Below are positions 55,279 through 63,539 of a DNA stretch of 64,000 nucleotides, in pieces (the first letter of the stretch is position 1; each line of letters begins with the position of its first letter). Under the pieces are notes generated by a model that worked only from the letters and a program-made list of their open reading frames with translations, had not been told where the DNA came from and did not search any database. A program made the position numbers and the translations under genes. The DNA lies in contig NZ_LMIE01000001.1 in NCBI RefSeq assembly GCF_001428625.1, positions 265,204 through 329,203 on the forward strand, read 5' to 3'. This stretch comes from Hydrogenophaga sp. Root209 (GTDB lineage Bacteria > Pseudomonadota > Gammaproteobacteria > Burkholderiales > Burkholderiaceae_C).

Positions 55279-56058
55279 ATGAACCCAACCGTGTCGCAGC
55301 GCGTCACGCCCACCACCGCTGCGCTGCTGCAATGGTGGTTTGACCCACCGTGCACGCAGGCCCGGGGCGGGCTCGGCTTTCACGACGAGCAGCGTCGCGC
55401 CATCCTGGCCACGATCACGGCGCACGAGGCACTGGATGGCGATGCGCCGCCGATCGAGCGGCCGGTGCACCGCGTGGCGATGACCATCGGCATCGACCAG
55501 ACGCGGGTCATGCTCGCCCTGCTGATCTGGCAACTGCTCAACCGCACCGATGCGCTCGCCGCCGGCATTGACGACCCCCGTTTCACCAACCGCTTCCTTG
55601 CCGTGGCCCACCACGCCCGCGCCCGCGACCGCCTGCTCGGCACCTTTTGCGGCATGCCGGTGCCGGGCGGCCTGGGCGCCCGCGACTTCGGCACATCCGG
55701 CCTGGTGCGGCTCGCCGAAATGCTCATCCCCACCAACCGCCGCGACGAGGTCTATGGCTTCGTGTGTGCCCACGTGTGCAGCGGCGCGCAGTTCATGCGC
55801 CAGCCGGTGCGCGAGGGTTTGATCGCCATCACCGACGGCCGCCTTGAAGCCTTGGAGTGTTTTGCGCGCCTGCCGCGCGTGATGGTGTTCGACGACGAAA
55901 CGCGCCCGCCGCTCTGGGCCCACAGCCACAGCGGCGTGAGCAGCCCGGCGTGGCGACAGCACCTGCGCCGCATCGCCTCGGCGCGCGACGAGCTCTGCGC
56001 GCAGGTGGTGTTTGCGCAGCACCGGCCCGGCGAAGGCCCGGCCCTCGGCAGGCCTTGA
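55279..56058 (+). CDS. Unknown protein, weakly like the N-terminus of restriction/helicase proteins
   Basis: A 259-residue protein with no signal or clear membrane segment. The start ATG 55,279 has a strong AAGGAGG site. The opening LLQWWFDPPC followed by GFHDEQRRAILATITAHEAL recalls the first segment of type III restriction R subunits (FH-x-x-QR-x-AI), but no helicase motifs follow, so this resemblance is weak. Later parts include QFMRQPVREGLIAITDG. It is divergent from the HTH gene and converges with the RlmN-like gene six bases away. I do not assign a function. Confidence 0.5.
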   Translation: MNPTVSQRVTPTTAALLQWWFDPPCTQARGGLGFHDEQRRAILATITAHEALDGDAPPIERPVHRVAMTIGIDQTRVMLALLIWQLLNRTDALAAGIDDPRFTNRFLAVAHHARARDRLLGTFCGMPVPGGLGARDFGTSGLVRLAEMLIPTNRRDEVYGFVCAHVCSGAQFMRQPVREGLIAITDGRLEALECFARLPRVMVFDDETRPPLWAHSHSGVSSPAWRQHLRRIASARDELCAQVVFAQHRPGEGPALGRP

Positions 56059-56064
56059 GAGCCC

Positions 56065-57108
56065 TCAGGCGTTGGCGCCCTGCACCCGCAGGGGAATCAC
56101 CCGCCTCGCGGGCTTCTCGGCCCGCGCACGCAGCTGCCCACAGCCGCCCTCCACGTCCTGCCCGGCCGACTGCCGCAGCTTGGTGAGGATGCCGCGGCGG
56201 TGCAGGCGGCGGGCGATCGACGCGGCCTGTGCCCAGCTGGGGCGCTGGTAGGGCAGGTCGTCCACCGTGTTGTACGGAATCATGTTGAGGATGGCGTGCT
56301 TGCCGTGCAGCAGGCGCACGATGCCCTCGATTTCGTCGTCGCCGTCGTTGATGCCTTCGAGCAGCGTCCACTGGTACTGGATCGGATACCCGGTGGCGCG
56401 TGCGTAGCGCTCGCCGGCGGCCACCAGTTCGTCGGGTGTCATGCGCGGGGCGCGGGGCAACAGCTGTTCCCGCAAGTCGGCTTTGGTGGTGTGCAGCGAG
56501 AGCGCCAGCGCGGGTTTCACACGCGCCAGCGGCAAGGCCTCGAACACGCGCGGGTCGCCCACGGTGGAAAACACCAGCTGCTTGTGCCCGATGTTGCCGA
56601 TGGTGCCGAGCAGGTCGATGGCTTCCATCACGTTGTCCAGGTTGTGCGCTGGCTCGCCCATGCCCATGAACACCACTTTCTTCACCGGCCGCAAACCGCG
56701 CGCCAGCGCCACCTGCGCCACGATCTCGGCGCTGCCCACCTGGCGCACCAGGCCGCCCTGGCCCGTCATGCAGAACACGCAGCCCACCGCGCAACCGACC
56801 TGTGTGGACACGCAGAGGCCGTCGCGCGGCAGCAGCACGCTCTCCACCGTCTGGCCGTCGGCCAGCGCCACCAGCAGGCGGGCCGAGCCGTCTTCGCCAG
56901 GGTGTTGCGACTCCAGCCGCGCCAGGCCCGCGAGCTCGTCGGCCAACGTGGGCAGCGCCGCCACCAGCGTGGCCGGCAGGAAGTGCGCGAGTTCGCGCCG
57001 CCCGCTGTGCTGCGGCAAGGCCTGCGACCACAGGCGCAGCACGCGCTGTGTGTGGCGCGGGTTGGCGCCCAGGGCGTGCAGGCGTTGGCGGAGGTGTTCG
57101 ATGCGCAT
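56065..57108 (-). CDS. RlmN/Cfr-like radical-SAM RNA methyltransferase
   Basis: A 347-residue radical-SAM enzyme. The 4Fe-4S motif is CAVGCVFC (Cys106, 110, 113). The later Cys323 in GQDVEGGCGQL corresponds to the methyl-carrying Cys of RlmN/Cfr, so the catalytic set is complete. FMGMGEPAHNLDNVMEAI and HTTKADLREQLLPRAPR fit the RlmN family. RlmN methylates A2503 of 23S rRNA and A37 of some tRNAs. This genome probably also has a standard rlmN near ndk, so this may be a paralogue; I cannot check. ATG 57,108 gives the standard start. Confidence 0.88.
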   Translation of the reverse strand: MRIEHLRQRLHALGANPRHTQRVLRLWSQALPQHSGRRELAHFLPATLVAALPTLADELAGLARLESQHPGEDGSARLLVALADGQTVESVLLPRDGLCVSTQVGCAVGCVFCMTGQGGLVRQVGSAEIVAQVALARGLRPVKKVVFMGMGEPAHNLDNVMEAIDLLGTIGNIGHKQLVFSTVGDPRVFEALPLARVKPALALSLHTTKADLREQLLPRAPRMTPDELVAAGERYARATGYPIQYQWTLLEGINDGDDEIEGIVRLLHGKHAILNMIPYNTVDDLPYQRPSWAQAASIARRLHRRGILTKLRQSAGQDVEGGCGQLRARAEKPARRVIPLRVQGANA

Positions 57109-57162
57109 GGGGGGAGAAGCTTACAGCCATGACGGCGTTGAAAAAGGCGCGTGAACCCCCTC

Positions 57163-57241
57163 CCCGTTCGGGCTGAGCCTGTCGAAGCCCTCTCACCCGA
57201 TCATCCTGAGCTTGTCGAAGGGGCAGGCTCAGTCCGAACGG
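57163..57241. repeat. Palindromic repeat of the CTTCGACAGGCTCAG type (copy 4)
   Basis: CCGTTCGGGCTGAGCCTGTC and a second arm GGGGCAGGCTCAGTCCGAAC can pair; a third partial arm (CCTGAGCTTGTCGAAGGGG) lies between. It separates the RlmN-like gene from the next LysR gene. Confidence 0.85.
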
Positions 57242-57254
57242 AAACAAAGGCGCA

Positions 57255-58172
57255 TTACCGGTCAAACAAGGCCGAGAGGGCCGGCCCTGCCTCATCGATG
57301 AAGTGACGCAGCTTGGCCGGCACGAAACGCTGACCCGGGTAGACGAGGTGGATAGGGTCGGTGCGCGCGTACCAACCCGGCAACAGCGGCACCAGGTGCC
57401 CGTGGTCGACCTCGCGCCGGCACACGTAGTCCGGCAGCAGGGCCACGCCCTGGCCATCGAGCGCGAGCTGGCGAATGAGGCGCATGTCGTTGGCGGCAAA
57501 GGCGCAACGCAGCGGCACTTGCGCGCGGGTCTTGCCCCGCGTGAGCGTCCAGCTGTCGCGCCCGAGCGGGCTGAAGCACAGCGTGGCGTGTTGCGTCAGA
57601 TCTTTCGGCACGCGCAGCGCCGGCGCACGCGCCAGGTAGTCCGGATGCGCAAACGGCGCCCAGCGCGCCTGGCCGATCTGGCGCGCCACCAGGCTGGAGT
57701 CGGCCAGTTCGCCGGCGCGCAAGGCGAGGTCCAGACCTTGCGCCACGAGGTCGAGCCGCGCATCGGAAAACACCAGCTCGACCGCCACACCCGGGTGGCG
57801 CGCGCGGTAGCCACTGAGAATGCCCAGCAATTGGTCGTCGCCCATGTCGATCGGCAGCGTGATGCGCAGCAGGCCCTGGGCCTCGTGTTTGCCGGCATCG
57901 AGCTGAGCCTCGGCTTGCAGGATGTCTTCGAGCCCGCGCGCGGCCTGGTGCAGATAGGTCTGGCCCGCTTCGGTCAGGTGCAGCCGGCGTGTCGTGCGCT
58001 GAAGCAGCGTGACGCCCAGGCGCTTTTCCAGCCGCGACACGCGCACGCTCAAGGTGGACGTGGGCATGCCCAGCAGCCGCGCGGCGGCACTGAAGCCACC
58101 GGCCTGCGCCACGCGCACGAACACCAGGGTGTCGTTCAAATCGGGGTTCTGCGGGTTCACCGGATTGTTCAT
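57255..58172 (-). CDS. LysR-family regulator divergent from the pirin genes
   Basis: A 305-residue LysR protein. HTH: GGFSAAARLLGMPTSTLSVR; wing: RTTRRLHLTEAGQTYL. Effector domain segments include LRITLPIDMGDDQLLGILSG and DGQGVALLPDYVCRREVD. ATG 58,172 is the only good start. It is divergent from two pirin genes (start 58,259), a common LysR-pirin pairing in this bacterial group, and is likely to control them. Confidence 0.9.
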   Translation of the reverse strand: MNNPVNPQNPDLNDTLVFVRVAQAGGFSAAARLLGMPTSTLSVRVSRLEKRLGVTLLQRTTRRLHLTEAGQTYLHQAARGLEDILQAEAQLDAGKHEAQGLLRITLPIDMGDDQLLGILSGYRARHPGVAVELVFSDARLDLVAQGLDLALRAGELADSSLVARQIGQARWAPFAHPDYLARAPALRVPKDLTQHATLCFSPLGRDSWTLTRGKTRAQVPLRCAFAANDMRLIRQLALDGQGVALLPDYVCRREVDHGHLVPLLPGWYARTDPIHLVYPGQRFVPAKLRHFIDEAGPALSALFDR

Positions 58173-58258
58173 CTCATTGAAAAATGATTTGTGATCTTAC
58201 CGACTTATCACGCACGCATGACCCCGGTACAGTGGACGTTCACAAGGAGAACACCCCC

Positions 58259-59131
58259 ATGAAAACCGTTTCTTTCATCCAGCGCAGCGTCGGCGGCCAT
58301 TGGGTCGGCGACGGCTTTCCGGTGCGCAGCATGTTTTCGTACAACGACCGGCCCGAGCGCTTCTCGCCCTTCCTCATGCTCGATTACGGCGGCCCGACAC
58401 GCTTCGAGCCCACCACGAAGCAGCGTGGCGTGGGCCAGCACCCGCACCGCGGCTTCGAGACCGTGACCATCGTCTACGACGGTGAGGTCTCGCACCGTGA
58501 CTCCAGTGGTGGTGGCGGCACCATCGGCTCCGGCGAGGTGCAGTGGATGACGGCGGCCAGCGGCATCGTGCACGAGGAGTACCACGGCGAGCGTTTCGCG
58601 AAAGCCGGCGGGCCGTTCGAGATGGTGCAGCTGTGGGTGAACCTGCCGGCGCGCGACAAGATGGCCGCGCCTGGCTACCAGGGCATCACGCGCGACCAGA
58701 TCCCCGAGGTGGCACTGCCCGATGGCGCAGGCACGGCGCGCATCATCGCGGGCGAACTGCTCGGCGCGAAAGGCCCGGCCCACACCTTCACGCCCATGCA
58801 GGTGTGGGACCTGCGCCTGAAGGCCGGTCACACGGTGACCCTGCCGGCCGCCGCAGGCCACACCACGGCACCGCTGGTGCTGCGCGGCCGCCTGCGCCTG
58901 GCCGATGGCCAGGAAGTGGTGGCAGCGAATCTGCCCGTGTTTTCGCGTGAAGGCGAGGACGTGACGCTGGAGGTGCTGGAGGACAGCACCGTGCTCTGGC
59001 TGACCGGTGAACCGATCGACGAGCCGGTGGTGGGTTATGGTCCGTTCGTGATGAACACGGAGGCCGAGATCCAGCAGGCCTTCACGGACTTTCAGAGCGG
59101 CCGCATGGGCCGCATCACAGCCGACGCTTGA
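58259..59131 (+). CDS. Pirin-family cupin protein (first copy)
   Basis: A 290-residue bicupin. The N-terminal cupin has the metal-binding GQHPHRGFETVTIVYDGEV with two His, and VQWMTAASGIVHEEYHGE with a third His and Glu. The C-terminal cupin starts near THTFTPMQVWDLRLKAG. Pirins may bind iron and act as quercetinases or as redox-sensing cofactors. ATG 58,259 has an AGGAG site. The second pirin follows 13 bp after, so they are an operon. Confidence 0.92.
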   Translation: MKTVSFIQRSVGGHWVGDGFPVRSMFSYNDRPERFSPFLMLDYGGPTRFEPTTKQRGVGQHPHRGFETVTIVYDGEVSHRDSSGGGGTIGSGEVQWMTAASGIVHEEYHGERFAKAGGPFEMVQLWVNLPARDKMAAPGYQGITRDQIPEVALPDGAGTARIIAGELLGAKGPAHTFTPMQVWDLRLKAGHTVTLPAAAGHTTAPLVLRGRLRLADGQEVVAANLPVFSREGEDVTLEVLEDSTVLWLTGEPIDEPVVGYGPFVMNTEAEIQQAFTDFQSGRMGRITADA

Positions 59132-59144
59132 GCAGGAGAACACG

Positions 59145-60014
59145 ATGCTTGAAATGGTGATCACCGCGCGCGCCGCCGACCTGGGCCACGGCCTGAAAGT
59201 GCGGCGCGTGCTGCCCTACGCCAAACGACGCATGGTCGGCCCGTGGATCTTCGTGGACCACGCCGGGCCGGTGACGCTGGCGCCGGAAGACACGCGCGCG
59301 GCCGACGTGCGGCCGCACCCGCACATCGGCCTGTCCACCGTGAGCTACCTGCTCAGCGGCCAGGTGTTGCACCAGGACAGCCTGGGCGTGCACCAGCTCA
59401 TCAACCCCGGGGACGTGAACTGGATGACGGCCGGGCGCGGCATTTCGCACTCCGAACGGTTCACGCACCCCGACTCGTTCGCCGGCGGCGGGCTGGAACT
59501 CATGCAGCTGTGGGTGGCTCTGCCCGAGAAAGACGAAGAGACCGACCCCGCCTTCACCCACTACCCGGCAGCCGACCTGCCGGTGCGCGACGAGGGTGGC
59601 GTGTGGATGCGCCTGATCGCGGGCGAGGCCTACGGCATGAAGAGCCCCGTGAAGACGCATTCACCCCTCTTCTACCTGCACACCGAGTGGCAGGCCGGCG
59701 CGAGCCTTGCGCTACCCGGTGGCCACAGCGAGCAGGCGGTTTACGTGGCGCGCGGCGAGATCGAACACGCCGGCGAGACGTATGAGCCCGGCCAGCTGCT
59801 GGTGTTCGGCGACGACAAAGACGCGGTGATCACCGCCCGCTTGAGAAGCACGCTCATGGTCTTCGGCGGCGAGCCGCTGGGCGAGCGCCACGTCTTCTGG
59901 AACTTCGTGTCCTCGCGCAAGGACCGCATTGAGCAGGCCAAGGCCGACTGGGCGGCGGGGCGCTTTGCACTGCCGCCGGAAGACAACCAGGAATGGATTC
60001 CGCTGCCGGGATAG
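59145..60014 (+). CDS. Pirin-family cupin protein (second copy)
   Basis: A 289-residue pirin related to the previous one. VRPHPHIGLSTVSYLLSGQV carries the His-x-His pair and NWMTAGRGISHSERFTHPD the third His and Glu. The two pirins are clearly different (long branches), which suggests separate roles rather than a recent duplication. ATG 59,145 has an AGGAGA site. Its end is followed by a short gap and then a toxin-antitoxin pair. Confidence 0.92.
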   Translation: MLEMVITARAADLGHGLKVRRVLPYAKRRMVGPWIFVDHAGPVTLAPEDTRAADVRPHPHIGLSTVSYLLSGQVLHQDSLGVHQLINPGDVNWMTAGRGISHSERFTHPDSFAGGGLELMQLWVALPEKDEETDPAFTHYPAADLPVRDEGGVWMRLIAGEAYGMKSPVKTHSPLFYLHTEWQAGASLALPGGHSEQAVYVARGEIEHAGETYEPGQLLVFGDDKDAVITARLRSTLMVFGGEPLGERHVFWNFVSSRKDRIEQAKADWAAGRFALPPEDNQEWIPLPG

Positions 60015-60057
60015 GCTGGCTGCATTCGGACAGAGTTTGGTATATTCTTACCGTTCG

Positions 60058-60069
60058 TCTATCGATAGA
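60058..60069. promoter_or_regulatory. Palindromic operator of the toxin-antitoxin genes
   Basis: TCTATCGATAGA is a perfect 12-bp palindrome 13 bases upstream of the antitoxin ATG, after an AT-rich TATATTC element. AbrB-type antitoxins bind such sites and repress their own operon. Confidence 0.55.
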
Positions 60070-60082
60070 TCCGGAGCCAGAC

Positions 60083-60295
60083 ATGTCCAGTACCGCCACA
60101 CTTTCCAGCAAATTCCAGATCTCCATTCCCAAAGCCGTTCGCGACGAACTGCACTGGGAGGCGGGCCAGGAGTTCGTGTTCATTCCCAAGGACAAGGGCG
60201 TGCTGGTGATGCCGGTGCCCGAACTCAAGCAACTCGCCGGCATTGCCAAAGGCGCAAGCACGGCAGGGTACCGGGATCGCAAGGACCGCTTCTGA
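60083..60295 (+). CDS. AbrB/MazE-type antitoxin of a VapBC-like pair
   Basis: A 70-residue protein. The N-terminal swapped-hairpin AbrB domain is clear: TATLSSKFQISIPKAVRDEL. A short C-terminal tail (GIAKGASTAGYRDRKDRF) would wrap the toxin. ATG 60,083 lies just after the palindromic operator. Its stop TGA overlaps the toxin ATG by one base (TGATG), the tight coupling usual for antitoxin-toxin pairs. Confidence 0.85.
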   Translation: MSSTATLSSKFQISIPKAVRDELHWEAGQEFVFIPKDKGVLVMPVPELKQLAGIAKGASTAGYRDRKDRF

Positions 60296-60690
60296 TGGCG
60301 GCGCCCTTGCGCGTGGTCGACACCTCGGCCTGGATCGAATGGCTGATCGCCTCGTCGGTCGGCAAGAAGCTCGCCAAGGAGATCCCAGAGAAGGACCTGT
60401 GCGTTGTGCCGACCATCGTGCAGTTGGAGCTGTCCAAATGGTTGTGGCGCGAACTCGGTGAATCGCAGGCCGATCAGGTGATCGCCTACACGATGAAGTG
60501 CCTGGTCACACCGTTGGACACGGCCACCGCGCTGCTGGCAGTCGATCTGCACCGCCAGCACAAGCTGGCCACGGCCGACGCCATTGTGTACGCCACGGCC
60601 GTGCAGAAAGGCGCCGAACTGCTCACCTGCGATGCCCACTTCGAAGGTCTGCCGGGCGTGGTCCTGTTTCCGAAATCGCCAGCACACTGA
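60295..60690 (+). CDS. PIN-domain toxin (VapC-like)
   Basis: A 131-residue PIN-domain RNase toxin. Acidic residues: Asp in RVVDTSAWIEWL, Glu in TIVQLELSKWLW, Asp in LATADAIVYATA, and Asp in LLTCDAHFEGLPG. This is a complete metal-binding set. VapC toxins cut tRNA or 23S rRNA when free of antitoxin. It converges with the beta-lactamase gene, ten bases away. Confidence 0.87.
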   Translation: MAAPLRVVDTSAWIEWLIASSVGKKLAKEIPEKDLCVVPTIVQLELSKWLWRELGESQADQVIAYTMKCLVTPLDTATALLAVDLHRQHKLATADAIVYATAVQKGAELLTCDAHFEGLPGVVLFPKSPAH

Positions 60691-60700
60691 CCCGGCATCT

Positions 60701-61579
60701 TCAGACCCGAGCCAGCAAGCGCCCCACGCTGGCCAGCGCTGCATCGCGCGTCGCGCCATCGGTGGCGCTCTCGGCCAGGTAGGCCGTCACGATCAGCGGC
60801 GCACGTTGCGGTGGAAGCGCGATGCCGATGTCGTTCGCATCGTCGCCGGCGGTGCCGGTCTTCTCACCCACGCGCCATCCTGCGGGCGCCCCGGCCCGCA
60901 AGCGCTTGCCGCCGGTGGTGTTGGCCAGCAGCCATTGCAGCAGCCGCTCGCGCGAGGCCGGTGCCAGCGCATCGCCCAGCAGCAGCTTGCGCACCGTGTG
61001 CGCCATGGCGCGCGGCGTGGTGGTGTCCAGCGGCTCACCGCTGGCGGCGCGGCGGTTCAGCTCGGGCTCGGTGCGGTCATGCCGTGTCACGGTGTCACCG
61101 AGGCGGCGGGCAAACGCGGTGAGCGCCGCCGGGCCGCCGTAGCTGGCCAGGATGAGGTTGGCGGCTGTGTTGTCGCTGGTGGTGATCGTGGCTTCGCACA
61201 GCTGCGCCAGGCTCAGGCCCTCGCCGCCCACATGTTTCTCCGTCACGGGTGACCACGTCACCAGATCCTGCTGGCGAAAGCGGATGCGCCGCTCCAGCGA
61301 CTCTTCGCCCCGGTCCGCCCGGGCCAGCACCAGGGCGCTGGCCAGCAGCTTGAACGAGCTCAGCATGAGGAAGCGCTCGTCCGAGCGCCAACCGTGTTCG
61401 CGCCCGGTGGCGGTGTCGATGATGTGCACGCCCAGGCGGCCCCGGGCCATGGCCTCGATCTCGCGCAGGCTGTCCTGCAAAGGGGTCGTGTCCGCCCACG
61501 CATTTTTGATGGGCAATCCCGCCAGGCTGCATGCCAGCCCGGCGCCGGGGGTCAGAAAGAAAGTGCGTCGATCGATCAT
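60701..61579 (-). CDS. Class A beta-lactamase
   Basis: A 292-residue class A serine beta-lactamase. All motifs are visible: Ser74-x-x-Lys77 (LMLSSFKLLA), SDN at 135-137 (ITTSDNTAAN), E171-P-E-L-N175 (RTEPELN; the Omega-loop Glu), and KTG at 240-242 (VGEKTGTAGDD). The signal region starts MIDRRTFFL with two Arg, perhaps Tat-type. It is probably a periplasmic penicillinase/cephalosporinase. It is divergent from an AmpR-like LysR gene (97 bp), which suggests inducible expression. The family member cannot be named without comparison. Confidence 0.93.
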   Translation of the reverse strand: MIDRRTFFLTPGAGLACSLAGLPIKNAWADTTPLQDSLREIEAMARGRLGVHIIDTATGREHGWRSDERFLMLSSFKLLASALVLARADRGEESLERRIRFRQQDLVTWSPVTEKHVGGEGLSLAQLCEATITTSDNTAANLILASYGGPAALTAFARRLGDTVTRHDRTEPELNRRAASGEPLDTTTPRAMAHTVRKLLLGDALAPASRERLLQWLLANTTGGKRLRAGAPAGWRVGEKTGTAGDDANDIGIALPPQRAPLIVTAYLAESATDGATRDAALASVGRLLARV

Positions 61580-61676
61580 GGGTTCTCCTTGAAAAAGGCC
61601 CGTATCGTAGGCAGGGCGGGCCCGACATTCAAACGGGAATAATCAAGGACTGACCACAGAAAAACTTGGGGATCCC

Positions 61677-62546
61677 ATGGACCTGCCACTCAACGCCCTG
61701 CGCGCCTTCGAGGTGTCGGCGCGGCACCTGAGCTTCACGCGCGCGGCGCAGGAGCTCAATCTCACGCAGACCGCCGTGAGCCAGCACGTCAAGAACCTGG
61801 AGCAGCGCCTGGGCAAGCCGCTGTTCCGGCGCGTGCCGCGCGGGCTGGCCCTGACCGACGAGGGCATGGCCCTCTTGCCCACGCTGGTGGACGCGTTCGC
61901 GCGCGTCTCGGCCACGCTGGAGAGCTTCAAGGGCGCGCACAAGCGCGAGGTGTTGTCGGTGGGCGCCGTGGGCACCTTTGCGGTGGGCTGGTTGCTGCCG
62001 CGCCTGCGCGACTTCCAGGCGCGCCACCCGCTCATTGAGTTGCGGCTGTTCACGCACAACAACCGCATCGACCTCGCCGCCGAGGGGCTGGACTGCGCGA
62101 TCCGCTTTGGCGACGGCCAGTGGCCCGGCATGCAGACGCGCCACCTGCTGGCCGCGCCACTCGCGCCGGTGTGCGCGCCCTCCCTGGCACACCGCATCCG
62201 CGCGGTGGCCGACCTCGGGCGCGAGACATTGCTGCGCTCCTACCGCTCGGACGAGTGGCCTCAGTGGTTCGAAGCGGCCGGTGCGCACTCGCCCCTGCTC
62301 ACTGGGCCGATGTTCGACTCGTCACTGGTGCTGGCCGACGCGGCGGCCCAGGGCGCGGGCGTGGCGCTGCTTCCGCTGGCGCTGTTCAGCCGCGACCTGC
62401 AAAGCGGGCGGCTGGTGCGCCTGTTCGACGTCGAGGTGGACGTGGGCGGGTACTGGCTCGCACGCTTGAAGACGCGGCGCAAAAGCTCGGCCATGAAGGC
62501 GTTCCAGGAGTGGATCGAGCAGCAGACGCCGGAAGCGCAGCGCTGA
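61677..62546 (+). CDS. AmpR-like LysR-family regulator of the beta-lactamase
   Basis: A 289-residue LysR protein. It starts MDLPLNALRAFEVSARHLSF, then TRAAQELNLTQTAVSQHVKN with RVPRGLALTDEGMALL. The effector part has LSVGAVGTFAVGWLLPRLRD and GMQTRHLLAAPLAPVCAP. The N-terminus and the pattern are those of AmpR/GcvA-type regulators that respond to muropeptides. It is divergent from the class A beta-lactamase. The name ampR is not given because close similarity is not established. Confidence 0.88.
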   Translation: MDLPLNALRAFEVSARHLSFTRAAQELNLTQTAVSQHVKNLEQRLGKPLFRRVPRGLALTDEGMALLPTLVDAFARVSATLESFKGAHKREVLSVGAVGTFAVGWLLPRLRDFQARHPLIELRLFTHNNRIDLAAEGLDCAIRFGDGQWPGMQTRHLLAAPLAPVCAPSLAHRIRAVADLGRETLLRSYRSDEWPQWFEAAGAHSPLLTGPMFDSSLVLADAAAQGAGVALLPLALFSRDLQSGRLVRLFDVEVDVGGYWLARLKTRRKSSAMKAFQEWIEQQTPEAQR

Positions 62547-62565
62547 ACGAGCCCATCGACGGCGG

Positions 62566-63429
62566 TCACAACACGGTGCCGTCGCCGATGCTTTCGATCA
62601 CAAGGTCCAGAAATGCGCGCAACCGCGCGAGCCCCCGCAGGTCCTGGTGATAGGCGAACCAGACATCACGGCCTGGCGGAACAGGATCGATGTCGTGTCT
62701 CTCGAGCCCGGGAAAGGCGTCTCCCAGCAGCGTGGGCAGCACGGCAAAACCGACCCCCAGGGCGCACAGGCGGGCCTGCACATCGCGGTTGTTGCTCCCC
62801 AGCGCGAAGGTGGCCGCTGGAAACGTGGTCTGCAACCAGTGCACATCCGGGAGGTCTTCGAGCGCCGTGTCCAGTGTGATGAGCCGGGTGCCTTCGCCGT
62901 TGCCTGCGATCGGCGGCGGCGCCCCGGCAGGCCCATACAGGGCGTAGGTCATGTGCAGCAACTGCCGCTGGACCACCTCCGGGCTCTCGGAAGGCCGGAT
63001 GCGGAACACCAGGTCGGCCTCGCGTCGCGCCAGATCGAGAAAGCGCGCGTCGGTGATGAGGTCGATGCGCACGCCTGGGTGGAGCGCCGCGAATCGCGCC
63101 ACGACAGGCGAGAGCACATGGAGTCCAAACCAGTCTGAGGACGACACGCGAAGAAGGCCCTGGAGTTCGGCGCCTTGTCCGGCGAGCTGTCTTTCGATGG
63201 CGAGCGCCTCTTCTTCCATGCGCTCGGCGTGCCGCAGTACCGACGCGCCTTCATCCGTCAGTTGAAACCCCTCGCGTCCACGTTGAAACAGCCGTTGACC
63301 GGTGGACTCTTCCAGCGCCCGCACGCGGCGTCCCATCGTGGGCTGAGACAGGCCCAGACGCTGCGCCGCGCCATTCAACGAGCCCGAGCGGGCCACCGCC
63401 AGAAAGATGCGGACATCACTCCAGTCCAT
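62566..63429 (-). CDS. LysR-family regulator divergent from a quinone oxidoreductase
   Basis: A 287-residue LysR protein starting MDWSDVRIFLAVARSGSLNG with AAQRLGLSQPTMGRRVRALE. The wing is RGREGFQLTDEGASVL. The effector segment includes LLRVSSSDWFGLHVLSPVVA. ATG 63,429 is the family-like start; an extended reading to 63,516 would cover the promoter palindromes. It is divergent from the MDR oxidoreductase gene and likely controls it. Confidence 0.9.
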   Translation of the reverse strand: MDWSDVRIFLAVARSGSLNGAAQRLGLSQPTMGRRVRALEESTGQRLFQRGREGFQLTDEGASVLRHAERMEEEALAIERQLAGQGAELQGLLRVSSSDWFGLHVLSPVVARFAALHPGVRIDLITDARFLDLARREADLVFRIRPSESPEVVQRQLLHMTYALYGPAGAPPPIAGNGEGTRLITLDTALEDLPDVHWLQTTFPAATFALGSNNRDVQARLCALGVGFAVLPTLLGDAFPGLERHDIDPVPPGRDVWFAYHQDLRGLARLRAFLDLVIESIGDGTVL

Positions 63430-63469
63430 GGTCACATTCAAAAATGAATTTATAGAGTTCAGTTTTGTG

Positions 63470-63491
63470 AATTTACATGCAAATGTGAATT
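63470..63491. promoter_or_regulatory. Palindrome between the LysR and quinone-oxidoreductase genes
   Basis: AATTTACAT, four bases, then ATGTGAATT form a near-perfect dyad in the divergent promoter. A second dyad (ATTCA-AAAA-TGAAT, 63,436-63,449) lies closer to the LysR start. Both fit LysR binding. Confidence 0.5.
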
Positions 63492-63539
63492 CGGCACAGT
63501 GGAATCCCAGCATCACCCACTGTGAATAAGGAGCTCATC

